Assembly (NCBI GenBank): GCA_045590615.1 | Contig: JAZNRH010000061.1 | Location: forward strand, 1-28,928 | Direction: 5' to 3' | DNA length: 28,928 nucleotides | Origin: RGIG6353 sp045590615 | GTDB taxonomy: Bacteria > Bacillota > Clostridia > Oscillospirales > SIG627 | Part shown: positions 7,342 to 15,577 of the stretch, piece by piece | Numbering within the stretch: position 1 is the first letter of the stretch | Layout of the letters: each line of letters opens with the position of its first letter | Made by a program: the position numbers and the translations under genes | The notes under the pieces: model-generated | Seen by the model: only the letters and a program-made list of their open reading frames with translations | Database searches by the model: none | Told to the model about the DNA's origin: nothing

Positions 7342-8550
7342 GTGAACAGAAAAATATCACTCAGCGCATGTATTGTGCTTATGTTTATTGCGGCTCTTCT
7401 CACCTTTCAGATTGTCGTTATAACCGACGAAGTCAAGTATAACAAAGCGATCTCGGGCTTCACCCTCAGACCACTTGAAAACCCCAAGCTTCTTGAAATT
7501 CAAGAACTCGTTGAGAATTATTACGTAAAGGACGTTGACGAGGAATACCTTTCCGACTCACTCGTTTACGGATACGTTTTCGGTCTCGGTGACCTGCACG
7601 CAAGCTATTTTACTCAGGAAACCTACAGCGAATTTTTAGAATCTCTTCAGGGAACACTAACAGGAATAGGAATAAGAGTAACCGTAGAACAGCTCGATGA
7701 GGAAACCGACAGAACTGTTATCTACGAGGTTATGGACAATACCCCTGCAAAAAAAGCAGGTGTTATGCCCGGTGACGTGCTTTACTCGGTAGATGGTACT
7801 CTCTATAGTGAGCTCGGATACGAAAAAGCAGTTGATCTGCTCTTGGGTAAGGCCGGTACAACAGCGACCTTTGAGGTCCTGAGAGGCAGCAGAGTAGTTG
7901 AATTCAGCATTGTAAGAGAGCATTTTGACTCTCAGCTCGTTACCTATAAAATGACCGATGCAAATGCAAAAATCGGTTATATAAGAATTTATCAATTCGG
8001 TACGTCAGCTATTGCGCAGTTCAAAAACGCAGTTGACTCTCTTAAAAAACAGGGGGCTGAAAAGCTCATATTTGACGTAAGAAACAATCCCGGTGGCGAA
8101 TACGTTTCAATCGTCAGCATTCTCGATTTTCTCTTGCCGGAGGGTGAAATTCTCATCACTCAAGACAAGAACAACAATGAAATCATTGAAACCTCTGATG
8201 CAAACGAAGTTGACATGCCAATGGTTGTACTAACCAACGGCTCTACAGCAAGTGCCGCAGAGCTCTTCACCAAAGCGCTTATAGATTATGGCAAGGCAAT
8301 TTCAATCGGTACCACGACCTACGGTAAAGGTACTGTACAAAAGACCTTCCCTCTTTCTGATGGAAGTGCCGTTAAGTTCTCTACCGAACACTACCTTCCC
8401 CCATCAAGAGAAAGTTATGACGGTATAGGTATCAAGCCTAATATTGAGGTCGAGCTTTCGGAAGAATCTGCAAGAAGATTTTACCTGATTGACGAAAGTC
8501 AGGACGAGCAGCTCAACGTTGCAATAGATTATTTAATTAACGAAAAATAA
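7342..8550 (+). CDS. S41 family carboxy-terminal processing protease (CtpA/CtpB-like)
   Basis: The product has 402 residues with a GTG start at 7342 behind a good CGGAGGG ribosome binding site. An N-terminal membrane anchor or signal (about 5-28) is followed by a helical lead-in and a PDZ domain (about 95-180, with GIGIRVTVEQ and KAGVMPGDVL). The S41 protease core comes next. The catalytic serine is Ser304 in NGSTASAAE and the lysine is Lys329 in TYGKGTVQ. The spacing of 25 matches characterised Ctp enzymes. The protein probably works outside the membrane, cutting C-terminal tails of envelope proteins. It follows the M23 gene by 15 bases, which links it to envelope or hydrolase turnover. Ctp-type proteases commonly accompany ftsEX in Firmicutes. 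Confidence 0.92.
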   Translation: MNRKISLSACIVLMFIAALLTFQIVVITDEVKYNKAISGFTLRPLENPKLLEIQELVENYYVKDVDEEYLSDSLVYGYVFGLGDLHASYFTQETYSEFLESLQGTLTGIGIRVTVEQLDEETDRTVIYEVMDNTPAKKAGVMPGDVLYSVDGTLYSELGYEKAVDLLLGKAGTTATFEVLRGSRVVEFSIVREHFDSQLVTYKMTDANAKIGYIRIYQFGTSAIAQFKNAVDSLKKQGAEKLIFDVRNNPGGEYVSIVSILDFLLPEGEILITQDKNNNEIIETSDANEVDMPMVVLTNGSTASAAELFTKALIDYGKAISIGTTTYGKGTVQKTFPLSDGSAVKFSTEHYLPPSRESYDGIGIKPNIEVELSEESARRFYLIDESQDEQLNVAIDYLINEK

Positions 8551-8570
8551 GTTATAGGAGATATACTATT

Positions 8571-9041
8571 ATGAAAAAGACAATTGTAACAAAAGAAGGT
8601 CTTCAAAAGCTTCAGGACGAGCTTAACGAGTTAAAAACAGTCACTCGTGTCAAGGTCGGTGAAGACCTCAAAAAAGCAAGAGCGTTTGGTGACCTTTCGG
8701 AAAACAGCGAATATGATGAGGCTAAAAACGAGCAGGCTAAGGTAGAAGGCAGAATTCTCGAGCTTGAGGAAATCCTCAAAAACGTAGAAGTTATAGAAAA
8801 CGTGAAAGTAAGCAACGATGTCGGCTTTGGTTCAAGCGTTACTGTAGTTGACGCAGACGGAGACACAGCTGTTTACACAATCGTAGGCGCTGCCGAAGCA
8901 AACTTCCTCGAGGGAAAAATCTCAAACGAGTCCCCCATTGGTGCAGCTCTCTTCGGCAAGGAAGTCGGTGACGTCGTTACATTTGAAACTCCAGCCGGAA
9001 AGGAAACTCTTACAATTAAGGACGTTACTCACAACAAGTAA
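8571..9041 (+). CDS. greA: Transcription elongation factor GreA
   Basis: GreA rescues backtracked RNA polymerase by stimulating cleavage of the transcript 3' end. The 156-residue length is standard. The N-terminal coiled-coil hairpin carries the tip GDLSENSEYDEA with Asp41 and Glu44, the acidic pair that coordinates magnesium in the polymerase channel. The C-terminal FKBP-like domain includes SPIGAALFGKEVGD. The ATG follows AGGAG, and lysS begins within 16 bases of its stop, the frequent greA-lysS pairing in Firmicutes. It is co-directional with the S41 gene, 20 bases downstream of it. Confidence 0.96.
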   Translation: MKKTIVTKEGLQKLQDELNELKTVTRVKVGEDLKKARAFGDLSENSEYDEAKNEQAKVEGRILELEEILKNVEVIENVKVSNDVGFGSSVTVVDADGDTAVYTIVGAAEANFLEGKISNESPIGAALFGKEVGDVVTFETPAGKETLTIKDVTHNK

Positions 9042-9056
9042 GAAATGGTGAATGAA

Positions 9057-10553
9057 ATGGCAGAAATAGAAACAAATATGAACGAACAAGAGGTCAACGT
9101 AAACGACCTCATAAAAATCAGACACGAAAAGCTTGACGAATTGAAGGTGGCAGGCGAAGACCCTTTTGAAATAACCAAGTACAACCAGACTCATCACAGT
9201 GAAGAAATCAAGGCTGATTTTGAAGCTCTCGAAAATCAGCACGTTTCCATTGCAGGCAGAATGATTGCCAAGAGAATTATGGGCAAGGCTTCCTTCTGCA
9301 GCGTGCTTGACCTTCAGGGTAAAATTCAATGCTACGTTTCCCGTGACAGTCTTGGCGAGGAAGAATACAAGAAATTCAAAAAGCTCGACCTTGGTGACAT
9401 AATCGGCGTTGAAGGATACGTGTTCAAGACCAAGACGGGTGAAATTTCGGTACACGCCGAAAAGCTTGTGCTTCTCACAAAGAGCCTTCAGATTCTCCCT
9501 GAAAAATATCACGGTCTCACGAACACCGATATGCGTTACCGTCAAAGATACGTTGACCTTATAATGAATCCGGAGGTTAAGGACACCTTTATCAAGCGTT
9601 CAAAAATAATCAGCACAATCCGTAAGTACCTCGACGCACAAGGCTTTATCGAGGTCGAAACACCTATGCTCGTTTCAAATGCAGGTGGTGCTGCAGCGCG
9701 CCCCTTTGAAACTCACTTCAATGCGCTTGACGAGGATTTCAAGCTCAGAATTTCCCTTGAGCTTTACCTCAAGCGTCTCATTGTAGGAGGTCTTGAAAAG
9801 GTTTACGAAATTGGCAGAGTTTTCCGTAACGAAGGTCTTGACACACGTCATAATCCCGAATTTACGTTAATGGAGCTTTATCAGGCATACACCGATTACA
9901 ACGGAATGATGGACCTTACCGAAAACCTTTTCCGTCACGTAGCTCAAGAGGTACTCGGCACTACCACTATCGTTTACAACGGTGTTGAAATGGACCTCGG
10001 CAAGCCCTTTGAACGTATAACTATGACAGAAGCTGTCAAGAAATATTCAGGCGTTGATTTCGATGAAATCAAGACCGACGAGGAAGCAAAGGCTGTTGCT
10101 GACAAGCATAACGTTCACTACGAGGACAGGCACAAGAGAGGCGATATTCTTTCACTTTTCTTCGAGGAATTTGCAGAGCATCATCTCATTCAACCCACCT
10201 TCGTTACAGACCATCCCATTGAAATATCTCCCCTTACCAAGAAAAAGCCCTCTAACCCTGCGTTAGTTGAGCGTTTTGAGATGTTTATGAACGGTTGGGA
10301 AATGTGTAACGCTTACTCAGAGCTCAACGACCCAATCGACCAGAGAGAGCGCTTTAAGGCTCAGGAAGAGCTTCTTGCACAGGGCGACGAGGAAGCAAAT
10401 CGCACCGACGAGGACTTTATGAATGCCCTCGAAATCGGTATGCCCCCAACGGGTGGTATCGGCTACGGAATAGACAGACTTTGTATGCTCCTCACAGACT
10501 CGGCAGCAATCAGAGACGTGCTCCTCTTCCCAACGATGAAGCCGTTGGACTAA
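9057..10553 (+). CDS. lysS: Lysine--tRNA ligase, class II
   Basis: LysS charges tRNA-Lys with lysine in the cytoplasm. The product has 498 residues from the ATG at 9057, which has GGTGA at a good distance. An in-frame ATG at 9045 would add four residues but has no ribosome binding site. The N-terminal anticodon-binding OB-fold (about 60-170) includes VSIAGRMIAKRIMGKASF. The class II catalytic core has motif 2 GRVFRNEGLDTRHNPEFT and motif 3 GGIGYGIDRLCMLL near the C-terminus. The C-terminal LLFPTMKP is the typical LysS ending. It is the last gene of the plus-strand block and is followed by a strong terminator. Confidence 0.96.
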   Translation: MAEIETNMNEQEVNVNDLIKIRHEKLDELKVAGEDPFEITKYNQTHHSEEIKADFEALENQHVSIAGRMIAKRIMGKASFCSVLDLQGKIQCYVSRDSLGEEEYKKFKKLDLGDIIGVEGYVFKTKTGEISVHAEKLVLLTKSLQILPEKYHGLTNTDMRYRQRYVDLIMNPEVKDTFIKRSKIISTIRKYLDAQGFIEVETPMLVSNAGGAAARPFETHFNALDEDFKLRISLELYLKRLIVGGLEKVYEIGRVFRNEGLDTRHNPEFTLMELYQAYTDYNGMMDLTENLFRHVAQEVLGTTTIVYNGVEMDLGKPFERITMTEAVKKYSGVDFDEIKTDEEAKAVADKHNVHYEDRHKRGDILSLFFEEFAEHHLIQPTFVTDHPIEISPLTKKKPSNPALVERFEMFMNGWEMCNAYSELNDPIDQRERFKAQEELLAQGDEEANRTDEDFMNALEIGMPPTGGIGYGIDRLCMLLTDSAAIRDVLLFPTMKPLD

Positions 10554-10573
10554 TACAGTATAAAGAAACCTAT

Positions 10574-10608
10574 AAAAAGCCTCTTGCAAATCTGCAAGAG
10601 GCTTTTTT
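10574..10608. terminator. Bidirectional Rho-independent terminator between lysS and the minus-strand operon
   Basis: GCCTCTTGCA (10579-10588) pairs with TGCAAGAGGC (10593-10602) around a four-base loop. AAAAA stands on the left and TTTTTT on the right, so it ends both lysS and the converging large secreted-protein gene. Confidence 0.93.
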
Positions 10609-10632
10609 GCGAGAGCTTTTTGCTCACATTAA

Positions 10633-13600
10633 TTAATTTGCTGGTGTTGATGTTGTTTTATATTCTTCGGGAATAGTGGGAGTTGCGAATACTGCTTTTC
10701 TTGCTGCTTCACGAAGGATTGCTGCATTTTCAGCTGAAAGGGTTCCGTTGAACGAAACGTCCGTCGGGTCATCATTGAATATCTTTGCAAATAACGTTGC
10801 TGCTGCAAGATAGCTTCCTGCGTAAGAGGGATGTGACAAGTCGGAATTATACAGCTCTATTGAGCTTTGAGTTGTATAAACGTCATAGAAAGCAAGTCCT
10901 GCATGCGCTACAGGTATATTAAGCTCGTCGCCAATTGCCTGATAAGCAGCAGCAAGCTTCCAGGTCATACTTTCGTTGGTCCAACCGTTATTTGTAAGGG
11001 TAGCACTTCCTGCTTTTCTTCCCCATGTTGAATAGAGAATCGGTGCAGCGCCCTTATTTCTTATTCTTTGTGAAAGATTGCGTACAGCCGAGTAAAAATT
11101 CTGAACATTTGCGTTGGCAGGAGTTTCACTCTGCTCCTGAATAATTATATAATCGTAATTCTTCGTTCCCGTCAAAGCAGCTTCAACCTTCGCACCGTAT
11201 TCATCTGTTGGATCAGCGAACTTTGTCAGTGTATGAGCGCCCTTTGTTATTGAAGCGACGGTTACACTGTAGCCGGCAGCTTCTGCAAATTGCTTAAATA
11301 TTGCCGTTGGCATATCGTTGTAATAAGTGTAACTATTTCCTATAAACAATATTGAATAGTTTTTTTGTACGGGTGGTTCCACTTCTTTTTCTGCATACTT
11401 ATCAGCTTCAACAGAATACTTATAAATAGACTTAGAAACATTTCTGAGCTTTGCTCTTTCATCGTCATAGGTATTAGCAACGTAATTGAGAACAGAGTAT
11501 TCGATTGTTGTTACCTGTTCGCCGTAGCTAAGAGTTACTTTCATAACCTCACTGAGCTTGTCTGCCGATATATTTTCTATATCAACGTACGCTAACGTTG
11601 AATCGAACTCAGAAACACTCAACGCCGTTGCGCCTTCAACTTCGTAATCCGATGGCACTACGTTGCCCGTAACCTTAAAATAGTGACGAATGGTTACTGT
11701 TTCTTCAAGTATCAATGAAGAACCGTAAAATTCAAGATTACCTATCGTTTCACTTGTAATATTTGATAAAGGCTTGATAGCCTCCAAAGCTGCTTCATCC
11801 TCTGCTGTTATCTCAATTTCGTTCTCAAGTGTTCTCTTTGAAAAGTATATATCAGCTGCGTCGCAATAAGCTTCTATTGCATTTACGAGCTCAAGAGTAT
11901 CTTCGAATTCAGGGTCGCCTGCCTCTGCAAGCTCCTTAGCCTTTTCTATATAGGTTTCGAAATTAAAGCTATCAAACAAATCGTGATATTTCACTCTCTG
12001 TGGCTCTTCTCCAACTCCATATGCACCCATATCACACTCGAACGAGATATTGTCAACGTCCTTTGCAGACGAATATGCAATCAGATAATACAAGCCTTTT
12101 TCTTCATCGTAACGTAAGCCCGAGTTCCATTCACAGCCGACTCCGTCAAGCTTAAGTGATACGGTATCGGTATCACCGTTTTTACTGTCAACTCTCGTCA
12201 TAACGAAATCAACGTCGGAAATAACTGACGTATCAATGTCAAAATGTGCTTTAATGCCTATTTTTCCGTCAAGAACAAGGCTTGTGCCTACGAGAACTAC
12301 TGCAGGAGATACGACCTTCTGAGAAGCTTCACTCTCAAAATAAAGCTCATTTTCGATAGCTTTAACGATATACTCTGTATTTGCCTTTTCAACGTATATC
12401 TGCGAGCCTTTCATTTCCGTCCAACTCTTACCACCGTCTTCCGAGTAGGAGTAGTTACACTCTTCATTGTAATTGGTAATTTTGAGAAGGCCGTACAGAT
12501 TGTCTATTGTAATTTCGGGTGTTTCTGCCGGCTTCTTGTTTGACGGTGCTGTAATTGTATAATAAGTATTCGAATTCCATTTTATAGCGCCCTGCTGCTT
12601 GGCATCGGGGGTTTGAATATAAAGCTTATCAGGGTCAGTCCAACCAGAATATGGGTAGAACCGAATTCCTACTACGTAGCTTCCCTCCGGTACTTCGGGA
12701 GTAAAGGTAGCTGTTGCAAAATTAATCGTTCTGTCTTGGTCCATTCTTCCAACTGACGTTGTATGGGTGTGCTTGGTTACGTTTCCCTCAAGGTCTGTCA
12801 CGTAGAGTACCACGTCGGTTGTACATTGACTTGAAACGTGACCTTGACCTATAACATAATCATAACCGTAGTAACGCTCGTTACCCGTATGTGCCTGGTA
12901 CACCATTTGCTGTATTTCATCAAACGCTATAATAGCTGTACTCTGATATGCGTACTGAAGATACATCTTATTGAGTACACCAAATACTGCTTTCTTTGCT
13001 GCAAGTACTGCTTCGGTCTTTACCGCTATCTCTTCATCGTTCGTTTCGGGCAGAGCATTTGCATCTGTTAAATCCTTTGCGTACGAAGTGTCAATCCACG
13101 AACTCGACGAACGCACATAACCCGTTGAATCTGCATACGCAAGATGTCCGGTCCATTCCCCAACCTTAAAATCATAGGTATTGGTAGCAGAATTGCTGAA
13201 CAGATTTTTTCTGTCTGCAACTAAGCCGTGCACGTAAAAAACGTTCGACTCCTTAGACAAAACAACGCCATCTGCATCTATCTCACGCATCTGGTAAAGT
13301 CCTGCAAGGGATGCCGTTGGGTCATACGTCACCCAATTACCTCTCGCAAGTGCCTCTCCTTTTGCATTCAATGTCAAAGAAGCAATTTGATAATGTTTAT
13401 CTGCGTCAATTCCCTCTAAAACGCCGTCTTCATTTACCGTTACTTTAGGTGGAAGTGTAGCTACTGCGTCTATCGAGTAATACGTACTTGCAGTCCATTT
13501 TATGTAAGGCGCTGCTCGTCCACCTGAAGAATACGTAGTACCACTGCCGTACATTTGCAGTTTAGAGGGATCTGTCCAACCGGAATATGGAAAGAATTCC

Positions 13601-14457
13601 AGACCTACTACGTAGCTTCCCTTGGGAACTGCCGGAGTAAAAGTCGCAGTTTCAAAATTGAGAGTACGTGTTGACGTCATCTTCGCTGCCGACAAAGTAG
13701 CTGTATGTGCAGATACGTTTCCTGCAAGGTCGGTGACGTACACTTTTATATTTGCCTCACAATAACTGCTTGTTCCCGACGTACTACCTAACTTAACACC
13801 GGCACCTGCGAGGTCATAAGAATATGCGTAAAGATGCGCTCCCATTATGAGCTTCAAATAATTGACCTCGTCAAAAGCAATAATATCTGTTGAGGCATAT
13901 CCGTACTTATAAGACCTATTATTAAGGCTGTTGAATATATTATTCTTCGCCGTAAGTTTAGCATCATCAGTAGTTGCGTTGCGAAGAGCCTCTGCAAATG
14001 ACTTTGCAAGCCATGCACTGCTGTCACTAGCAGTGCCACCAAAACGAATTCTGCTGTCACTGGAGTTCCAAGCAATGTATTCGTCGCCCGTCCATTTACC
14101 TGCGACAAAGCCCGTTGTTTTCTGAGTAGTTGTACTAAACAAATTAGCTCTGTCTGCCTGCGTGCCGTATACGTACACGGTTTTGAGCACGGTTTCACTG
14201 CCTGCCTCGCGCACCTTGTAGATACCTGCAAGCGATGCCTCCGGATCATACACCGTCCAGCTACCGTCCTTCATGCCCGTGCCTGTAGAATTAAGAGTCT
14301 GAGATGATATTTCATAACTCTTCGTCTCATCAAGACCGGTAATCGTACCGAATCCACCGGTGATATCAGTAGCAAAAGACGATACTGCAAGAATTGCGCA
14401 AAGTACAATCGCCATTATCGCTACTGTAAGTAAGCTATGATATTTCCTTATCATCAT
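10633..14457 (-). CDS. Large secreted protein with two tandem repeats and a C-terminal SGNH (DUF4886-like) hydrolase domain
   Basis: The product has 1274 residues. The ATG is preceded by AGGAGG seven bases upstream. A signal peptide (about 1-29, cleavage near SSFAT) leads into two tandem modules of about 290 residues (about 41-328 and 346-634). Both contain the same landmarks: a SLAG(I/L)Y segment, TDIIAFDE/TAIIAFDE, YVTDL(A/E)GNV and YSGWTDP. A middle all-beta/helical region (about 690-1000) follows, then an SGNH-type hydrolase domain (about 1035-1265). That domain has Ser1042 in FIGNSYTYY, IIIQEQS, and Asp1206/His1209 in SDLSHPS. SGNH enzymes are esterases or lipases, often acting on carbohydrate acyl groups; the substrate here is unknown. 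There is no SLH, LPXTG or lipobox anchor. It lies 56 bases behind a lipoprotein gene carrying the same hydrolase domain. Confidence 0.85.
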   Translation of the reverse strand: MMIRKYHSLLTVAIMAIVLCAILAVSSFATDITGGFGTITGLDETKSYEISSQTLNSTGTGMKDGSWTVYDPEASLAGIYKVREAGSETVLKTVYVYGTQADRANLFSTTTQKTTGFVAGKWTGDEYIAWNSSDSRIRFGGTASDSSAWLAKSFAEALRNATTDDAKLTAKNNIFNSLNNRSYKYGYASTDIIAFDEVNYLKLIMGAHLYAYSYDLAGAGVKLGSTSGTSSYCEANIKVYVTDLAGNVSAHTATLSAAKMTSTRTLNFETATFTPAVPKGSYVVGLEFFPYSGWTDPSKLQMYGSGTTYSSGGRAAPYIKWTASTYYSIDAVATLPPKVTVNEDGVLEGIDADKHYQIASLTLNAKGEALARGNWVTYDPTASLAGLYQMREIDADGVVLSKESNVFYVHGLVADRKNLFSNSATNTYDFKVGEWTGHLAYADSTGYVRSSSSWIDTSYAKDLTDANALPETNDEEIAVKTEAVLAAKKAVFGVLNKMYLQYAYQSTAIIAFDEIQQMVYQAHTGNERYYGYDYVIGQGHVSSQCTTDVVLYVTDLEGNVTKHTHTTSVGRMDQDRTINFATATFTPEVPEGSYVVGIRFYPYSGWTDPDKLYIQTPDAKQQGAIKWNSNTYYTITAPSNKKPAETPEITIDNLYGLLKITNYNEECNYSYSEDGGKSWTEMKGSQIYVEKANTEYIVKAIENELYFESEASQKVVSPAVVLVGTSLVLDGKIGIKAHFDIDTSVISDVDFVMTRVDSKNGDTDTVSLKLDGVGCEWNSGLRYDEEKGLYYLIAYSSAKDVDNISFECDMGAYGVGEEPQRVKYHDLFDSFNFETYIEKAKELAEAGDPEFEDTLELVNAIEAYCDAADIYFSKRTLENEIEITAEDEAALEAIKPLSNITSETIGNLEFYGSSLILEETVTIRHYFKVTGNVVPSDYEVEGATALSVSEFDSTLAYVDIENISADKLSEVMKVTLSYGEQVTTIEYSVLNYVANTYDDERAKLRNVSKSIYKYSVEADKYAEKEVEPPVQKNYSILFIGNSYTYYNDMPTAIFKQFAEAAGYSVTVASITKGAHTLTKFADPTDEYGAKVEAALTGTKNYDYIIIQEQSETPANANVQNFYSAVRNLSQRIRNKGAAPILYSTWGRKAGSATLTNNGWTNESMTWKLAAAYQAIGDELNIPVAHAGLAFYDVYTTQSSIELYNSDLSHPSYAGSYLAAATLFAKIFNDDPTDVSFNGTLSAENAAILREAARKAVFATPTIPEEYKTTSTPAN

Positions 14458-14512
14458 AAGAAAACCTCCTGTGTTTTTTATATTTTAATATAGCTGTTGC
14501 TAAAAAAGTCCG

Positions 14513-15436
14513 TTAGTTTTGAGAGCTTGTTTTATACTCATCCGGAATTGCAGGGGTATCAAATACTGCTTTTTTTGCCGATTCACAAAGGATATCAGCT
14601 TCCGTCTCGGTCAAATCACCTGTATACGATAAATCCGTCGGATCGCACTCGAATATTTTCGCAAAAAGAGTAACAGCAGCAAGATAGCTTCCTGCATAAG
14701 ACGGATGGGACAGGTCGGCGTTATACAGCTCTATATCACTTTGATTTGTATAAACGTCCAAGAAAGCAAGTCCGACGTGAGCTACCGATATATTCAGCTC
14801 GTCACCGATTGCCTGATAAGCAGAAGCAAGCTTCCACGTCATGCTTTCGCTGGTCCAGCCTTTTTTTGTAAGGGTATCACTTCCCTCTTTTCTTCCCCAA
14901 GTGGAATACAATATAGTTTCAGCGCCTGTGGTTTCTATTTTTTCGTGGAGATTACGCACAGCGCTATAAAAATTATCAGCATTTGCATTGGCAGGCAATA
15001 CGCTCTGCTCCTGAAGAATTACGTAGTCGTATTTTTTCGTTCCCGTTAAAACTTTTTCTACCCTTTTACCGTATGCGTCCTCAGGGTCGGCGAATTTAGC
15101 AAGCGTATGGGCTGCATTTGTTATGGATTTCACTTCAAGGTCGTAACCTGCGCTTTTTGCAATATTCCTGAAAATAGCAGTGGGCATCGTGTTGTAATAG
15201 GTGTAACTGTTTCCTATAAATAAAATTGAAATCTTTTTATCTTTTTCTTGATTTTCGGGATTTTTTACATCTTCTTCAATCATAGTTTCATTTACCTCTT
15301 CCGTTTTTTCGACGTTTTGAGTTTTATCGTTTAAGATTTCGTTATCCACTTCGTTTTCCTGCGATTTAGCAATACAACCCGTCAGAGTTAACGCAAATAA
15401 CAAAGCAAAAAAACAAATAATAGAGTTAATCTTCAT
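14513..15436 (-). CDS. Lipoprotein SGNH (DUF4886-like) hydrolase
   Basis: The product has 307 residues. It has a lipoprotein signal peptide with lipobox LTGC (Cys21), an acidic, E/N/K-rich linker (about 22-68) and a single SGNH-type domain (about 70-300). The block I serine is Ser77 in FIGNSYTYYN. Later landmarks are YVILQEQS, LYSTWGRK and the catalytic Asp241/His244 in ADLSHPS. The domain is nearly the same as the C-terminal domain of the following gene, so the pair arose by duplication. The protein should be tethered to the outer face of the membrane. It is first in a two-gene minus-strand operon driven by the divergent promoter at 15494-15522. A de-acylating role on glycans is plausible but unproven. 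Confidence 0.87.
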   Translation of the reverse strand: MKINSIICFFALLFALTLTGCIAKSQENEVDNEILNDKTQNVEKTEEVNETMIEEDVKNPENQEKDKKISILFIGNSYTYYNTMPTAIFRNIAKSAGYDLEVKSITNAAHTLAKFADPEDAYGKRVEKVLTGTKKYDYVILQEQSVLPANANADNFYSAVRNLHEKIETTGAETILYSTWGRKEGSDTLTKKGWTSESMTWKLASAYQAIGDELNISVAHVGLAFLDVYTNQSDIELYNADLSHPSYAGSYLAAVTLFAKIFECDPTDLSYTGDLTETEADILCESAKKAVFDTPAIPDEYKTSSQN

Positions 15437-15490
15437 TATGAATTTCTCCCGAATTATTGTACATTTTTACTTATTTTATATAATTACATC

Positions 15491-15519
15491 TTGATTATAT
15501 CATAAAAATATGCTATAAT
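15491..15519 (+). promoter_or_regulatory. Promoter of the LysR-type regulator (plus-strand half of a mirror promoter)
   Basis: TTGATT (15491-15496) and TATAAT (15514-15519) are 17 bp apart. A second TATAAT at 15558-15563 lies nearer the gene but lacks a good -35. Confidence 0.65.
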
Positions 15520-15522
15520 CAA
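15494..15522 (-). promoter_or_regulatory. Promoter of the lipoprotein operon (minus-strand half of the mirror promoter)
   Basis: On the minus strand TTGATT (15522-15517) and TATAAT (15499-15494) are 17 bp apart. They are made from the same inverted repeat, TTGATTATA/TATAATCAA (15491-15499 and 15514-15522), that forms the plus-strand promoter. Confidence 0.65.
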
Positions 15523-15525
15523 ATA

Positions 15526-15539
15526 CATTCATATGAATG
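15526..15539. promoter_or_regulatory. 14-bp perfect palindrome, candidate operator
   Basis: CATTCATATGAATG is its own reverse complement and sits at the expected start point of the LysR-gene transcript. A second inverted repeat, ATAAAC-4-GTTTAT, follows at 15545-15560. Both are candidates for regulator binding. Confidence 0.45.
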
Positions 15540-15577
15540 CAAGTATAAACTAACGTTTATAATCTGTGGGGTGACGT

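Noticed and set aside
8922..9545. 207-codon open frame on the minus strand across greA and lysS
   Set aside because: It lies opposite two certain genes, is rich in F/V/L/H as expected for a reverse-frame shadow, and has no ribosome binding site or recognisable domain.
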